From the NCBI GenBank assembly GCA_963743035.1, contig CAVUOB010000006.1:62001-126000 (forward strand): DNA of 64,000 bases. Reading direction: 5' to 3'. Shown here in pieces: positions 60,832 through 64,000 of the stretch. The position numbers and the translations under genes are program-made. The notes beneath the pieces were generated by a model. It made no database searches, was not told the origin of the DNA, and saw only the letters and a program-made list of their open reading frames with translations. The stretch is from PALSA-911 sp963743035 (GTDB lineage Bacteria > Pseudomonadota > Alphaproteobacteria > Acetobacterales > Acetobacteraceae). Position 1 is the first letter of the stretch, and each line of letters starts with the position of its first letter.

Positions 60832-62670
60832 TCAGGCGATCTTGAGTTCCTCCGCTTCAGCCGCCGGCAGGACGTAGGAAACGGTTCCCACGATCACCAG
60901 CTCCAAAAGCACCGGGCCGCCCGGCAGAGGGATCGTCGCGTCGCCGTCGGTCCAGCGCTGCAACCTGGTGCCACGACGCTCGGCATCCCACCATCCACGC
61001 GACAGCGAGGGATGGTCGACCGGGATCTCTTCGACATCATCGCCCGAGGTCAGCAATATCCGCTCCACGGCTACGCCCAGGCGGCGGCGGTCGTCCAGCC
61101 AGGGGTTCGTGTCGGCAGGGGCGGCGTGACGCGAAACCAGTCGGGCGGAGTTGGTCCCGCCTGGCAGGGCGACGAAGCAGCGGCCATCTTCCGCCGGGAT
61201 CGGCCGGAACATGCGCCCCCCAGCCACCACGCGCAGGTCGGCGTTGGGGGTTGTTGCCGCCGGCCGGGCCGCCAGACCGGACGCCACTGCGCGGTCATGC
61301 AGGCGCTGCCAGACCGGGAGGACAGAGGTTTCATCCGTGACGAGCTTCACGCAGGGTTCGGCCGCGTTGTACGCGGATCCGTCCCCGCTCAGATCGGGGT
61401 GCAGGATCAGCGGCGCGCCGGAATTGCTGAAGAAGCCGCGATTGCCGCTGTCCAGGTAGCTCTCGGTTTCGAGCCCTTCGGCAAGCAATATGGAATGGCG
61501 GTCTAGCTCGACATGGAAATATTCCACGCTGCGCCGATCCATTTCCTGCACGATGCTGAGGTGATTGACCAGCAGCCGCGCCGGTATCAGCGCGCCGCCG
61601 ACATGGATGGCATGGTCGGGGGAGACCACGAGGTCGCGATGCGGCACATTGGCATCGAAGGCACCGGCGCCGATGCGGATCGGTGCGGCGAGGCGCGGCT
61701 CGGGATGCGCGCGCAGCCTGAGCCGCCGCCGGCCAATCCAGCGCACCGGCCGGAAAGCACGCTGGTCGCCATCGAGGGTCAGTACCTGGTCGCCGATGCG
61801 TAGCGCCTCGACCGCGATCTCGCCCTGTTCTGTCTCGATCCTGGTGCCGGCGGCAAAGCAGACCATGAGCAGCGTGCCACCCGAGCCGTCATTGGAAAAA
61901 TGCAGATCGCGCGTGCCCAGCCCGCTGCTGAAGGTGAAATTGGCAAAGGTGATCTGGGGTTGGTTGGCGGCGTTCTCGATGATCAGCGACGTGCCGCTGA
62001 CGACCCCATGGAGGCCCGCCTGAAACGTAATCTTCTGCAGGTCGATGACATTGTTCAGCTGGAAGTTGGTGATCGATCCGCCGAACTGATTGCCCTGGTC
62101 GCCGAAATTCAGCCGGTCCGCAGTGGCGTCGCTGAAACTGAACGTGATCCCGGATCCAGCTATTTGGCCGGTAAATCCCGCCGTGCTGGCGCCGCTCAAG
62201 CTCCAGGTAAGGCTGTTGCCGAAACTCCCCGAGCTACCGAAAAATGTGCTGCCGGATTGTTCGGTGATATTGTCGTTGCCGCCATTGTCATTGAACTGCG
62301 ATGTTGTGACGAGTGTGGCACCGCTCGAGATCGTCAGCGCGGCGAGGCCATTCAGCTCCAATTCCCCGATCGTGGCGGAATGCGCGATCGTGACGCTGGC
62401 GCTTTGCACGAAGAACTGCCCGGTGACTGTGAGCGTCCCATTGTCGACCAGGCTGATCGTGCTGCCTCCCGCGGTGCCGACACTCAACCCCGAGAGCGTG
62501 AGAAAATCGGCCGCAAGTATCGTGACGGTATAGGAGGCGATGGTGGCGGTGTGGGCCAGGAATGCAACGTCCCCGGTATTGCTGGGGCTACCCGGGACGA
62601 TGTTGCCCGTCCAGTTGGTGGCGACATCCCAATTGCCGCTGCCGGCAAGTGTCCAAAACCGGCTGGCCAT
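60832..62670 (-). CDS. Hint-domain (Hedgehog/intein-type) protein with beta-repeat N-terminal half
   Basis: A 612-residue protein. The first 270 residues are Thr/Ser/Gly/Asn-rich beta repeats (SRFWTLAGSGNWDVATNW at the start, like autotransporter or adhesin passenger strands). The Hint_2 domain starts at CFAAGTRIETEQGEIAVEAL (candidate nucleophile Cys) and includes RPVRWIGRRRLRL, RDLVVSPDHAIHVGGALIPA and EYFHVELDRHSILLAEGL. Hint folds catalyse self-cleavage; the family role in alphaproteobacteria is unproven. The ATG at 62670 gives the same N-terminus as the decayed paralogue at 13800-15589. Confidence 0.8.
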   Translation of the reverse strand: MASRFWTLAGSGNWDVATNWTGNIVPGSPSNTGDVAFLAHTATIASYTVTILAADFLTLSGLSVGTAGGSTISLVDNGTLTVTGQFFVQSASVTIAHSATIGELELNGLAALTISSGATLVTTSQFNDNGGNDNITEQSGSTFFGSSGSFGNSLTWSLSGASTAGFTGQIAGSGITFSFSDATADRLNFGDQGNQFGGSITNFQLNNVIDLQKITFQAGLHGVVSGTSLIIENAANQPQITFANFTFSSGLGTRDLHFSNDGSGGTLLMVCFAAGTRIETEQGEIAVEALRIGDQVLTLDGDQRAFRPVRWIGRRRLRLRAHPEPRLAAPIRIGAGAFDANVPHRDLVVSPDHAIHVGGALIPARLLVNHLSIVQEMDRRSVEYFHVELDRHSILLAEGLETESYLDSGNRGFFSNSGAPLILHPDLSGDGSAYNAAEPCVKLVTDETSVLPVWQRLHDRAVASGLAARPAATTPNADLRVVAGGRMFRPIPAEDGRCFVALPGGTNSARLVSRHAAPADTNPWLDDRRRLGVAVERILLTSGDDVEEIPVDHPSLSRGWWDAERRGTRLQRWTDGDATIPLPGGPVLLELVIVGTVSYVLPAAEAEELKIA

Positions 62671-62939
62671 CGCGCGGATCCTTGCCTGTCTACGCGAATA
62701 TGCTTCGCAGGTTCCGCGCTCCGGGTCCAGGCAAAGCGCCATAAACGGATTAACATTCAGGTTACTGGAATATCTTGGTTATCACCTCATGATTGGAGCT
62801 TATGCTCTGGAAAAGATATATTAACAGACAGAAATCAACCGAGCATTGCCGGCAGTGGATTTTGTGCCTCTGCCGCGCGACCGATATGGCAGCTCGCCAG
62901 GAGGCGATCCGGCGCTGCCTCCTCTATCCGACCGGCCCG

Positions 62940-63365
62940 TTATCCAACCGGCGCTGTCGCCGCGGTATAGTCAGCGTCCGAGACCGGCTCCAGCCACGTG
63001 GTGCCGCCGCCGGCTTCGGTGATCTCCGACATCGCCAGATGCGCGAACAGCCGGTCCGGCGCGGCGCCATGCCAGTGCTCCACGTCGGGCGGGATCATCA
63101 CGGTGTCGCCGGGTTGCAGGATCTGCACCGGCTTGCCCTTTTCCTGCACCCGGCCGACGCCGGAGACGCAGTACAGCGTCTGGCCGACGGGGTGGCTGTG
63201 CCAATGGGTGCGCGCGCCGGGCAGGAACGAGACCATCGTGGCGCGCATCCGCGAGGGGGCGGTGCCGACGACGACCTCGTCCTGCAGCACGGTGCCGGCG
63301 AAGTTGGAGGCGGGGGCCTGTTTGGTCGGGCGCGCGGCGGCTCTGACGACTTTCATGGCTTTCAT
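62940..63365 (-). CDS. Cupin domain protein
   Basis: A 141-residue single-domain cupin. Metal-binding motif 1 is THWHSHPVGQTLYCVSGVG and motif 2 is PGDTVMIPPDVEHWHGA. It resembles the small cupins annotated as (R)-mandelonitrile lyase-like or carboxymuconolactone-associated cupins; the substrate is not determinable. It lies upstream, on the same strand, of nothing obvious; an amidase fragment precedes it. Confidence 0.85.
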   Translation of the reverse strand: MKAMKVVRAAARPTKQAPASNFAGTVLQDEVVVGTAPSRMRATMVSFLPGARTHWHSHPVGQTLYCVSGVGRVQEKGKPVQILQPGDTVMIPPDVEHWHGAAPDRLFAHLAMSEITEAGGGTTWLEPVSDADYTAATAPVG

Positions 63366-63443
63366 TGGGGGTTTCCTTCCGTTCTGGCGTTGTTGCCCCA
63401 GTCTAGCCTGCCGCCGGCGCGCAAGTCACCGCCCCCGCCTGGG

Positions 63444-64000
63444 TTACAGCTGCGGGCGCTGGCTCCGCCAGTCCGTGGCCTTCTCATACGCGTCCGCCAC
63501 GCCGAGCAGCATCGTCTCCTGGAACGGTTTGGCCACCAGCTGGATCGACACCGGCAACCCGCCGGCGCCGTAGCCGGAGCAGACGGAGATGGCGGGATAG
63601 CCGGTGACGTTGAACGGCATGGTGAAATTGGGCTTCTCGAACGAGGCCCATTTCGGGATGGCGTCGATCAGCGGCGCCTCGGTCGGCTGGGAGGCGGTGA
63701 GGAACAGGTCGCAACCGGCCATCGCCGCGGCCATTTCCAGGCACAGCTCGCGCCGCTTGCGCAGGGCCTGCACGTAGTCCGCGCCGGTCAGGAACGCCGC
63801 CAGGCCCATGCGGTCGCGCAGCAGCTCGCCGTATGTCTCGAAGCTGGTCTGCATCCATTTCTCATGCAGCGCATAGGCCTCCATGATCATGATCAGGAAG
63901 CCGCAGGCGCCGTAATCCTGCAGCGGCGAGAGGGTTACCTCGCGAATTTCGGCGCCCATGGAACGCAACAGTTCCGCCGCATCGGCGATGCCCTTCAGCG
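63444..64000 (-). CDS. Amidase signature family enzyme, C-terminal part (runs off the right edge)
   Basis: The last 185 or so codons of an amidase; the start lies beyond the window. MGAEIREVTLSPLQDYG, MEAYALHEKWMQTSFETYG and PFNVTGYPAISVCSGYGAGG followed by LPVSIQLVAKPFQETMLL are characteristic of the C-terminal half of amidase-signature hydrolases. The catalytic Ser-Ser-Lys region is not included. Substrate unknown. Confidence 0.85.
   Translation of the reverse strand, partial: LKGIADAAELLRSMGAEIREVTLSPLQDYGACGFLIMIMEAYALHEKWMQTSFETYGELLRDRMGLAAFLTGADYVQALRKRRELCLEMAAAMAGCDLFLTASQPTEAPLIDAIPKWASFEKPNFTMPFNVTGYPAISVCSGYGAGGLPVSIQLVAKPFQETMLLGVADAYEKATDWRSQRPQL

Overview
The window is high-GC DNA with dense, short-spaced genes. 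It looks like an alphaproteobacterium of the Rhodospirillales/Acetobacteraceae type. Supporting signs are the zinc-free form of ribosomal protein L36, a C-terminal PEP sorting signal on several secreted proteins, an intracellular PHA depolymerase, CaiB/LLM/TauD-type catabolic genes and Hint-domain proteins. No species is claimed. No tRNA, rRNA or CRISPR array was seen.

Layout. 1-6.7 kb: the end of a chorismate-binding enzyme, a deleted IS5/IS427-type remnant sitting exactly between two convergent stop codons, a MaoC hydratase, a PEP-CTERM protein, lrgAB, and a peroxide module (ahpD, ahpC, divergent oxyR with a LysR box). 6.7-13.5 kb: a methyltransferase, rpmJ, the glycolate oxidase operon glcD-glcE-small membrane protein-glcF, a TPR protein and an OsmC hydroperoxidase. 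13.8-19.1 kb: a decayed Hint-domain gene and a MotA-like/MotB-OmpA-like/OmpA-like operon. 19.4-29.9 kb: a putative biosynthetic cluster. 30-47 kb: catabolic and transport genes (CoA transferase, amidohydrolase, LLM oxidoreductase, GT39 membrane protein, two MFS transporters, an N-acyl-D-amino-acid deacylase with an amber codon), a YjfJ/YjfL/YjfK-like PspA operon, a GST and phaZ. 47-55.7 kb: TauD, a papain-like peptidase operon with a chagasin-type inhibitor, PEP-CTERM genes, a tauD 3'-end relic and a CadC-TPR-rhodanese regulator. 55.7-64 kb: ruvX, gatCAB, a Tat-type amino-acid-binding protein, an intact Hint protein, a cupin and the end of an amidase.

Main discoveries. (1) A 1141-residue protein at 24920-28345 appears to join a LodA-like quinoprotein amino-acid oxidase to a heme-oxygenase-like diiron oxidase (HDO) domain. 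It follows an adenylation-carrier-GNAT protein with a 4-base junction. A nearby MbtH-like gene is on the opposite strand and two related glycosyltransferases flank the set. Together these suggest a small-molecule pathway that activates an amino acid on a carrier protein and oxidises it. (2) At 48693-50773 a four-gene operon encodes a papain-family peptidase, a small protein sharing the peptidase's extra C-terminal domain, an 82-residue protein and a chagasin-family (I42) inhibitor. This looks like an enzyme-inhibitor system.

Caution about sequence quality. glcD, glcE, the adenylation gene and especially gatC, gatA and gatB carry single-base disruptions, nearly all +1 insertions, that split otherwise perfect reading frames. 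gatCAB is normally essential in organisms lacking AsnRS/GlnRS, so these are probably assembly errors. Their clustering (about 13 in 3.2 kb against none across many neighbouring kilobases) is nonetheless odd.
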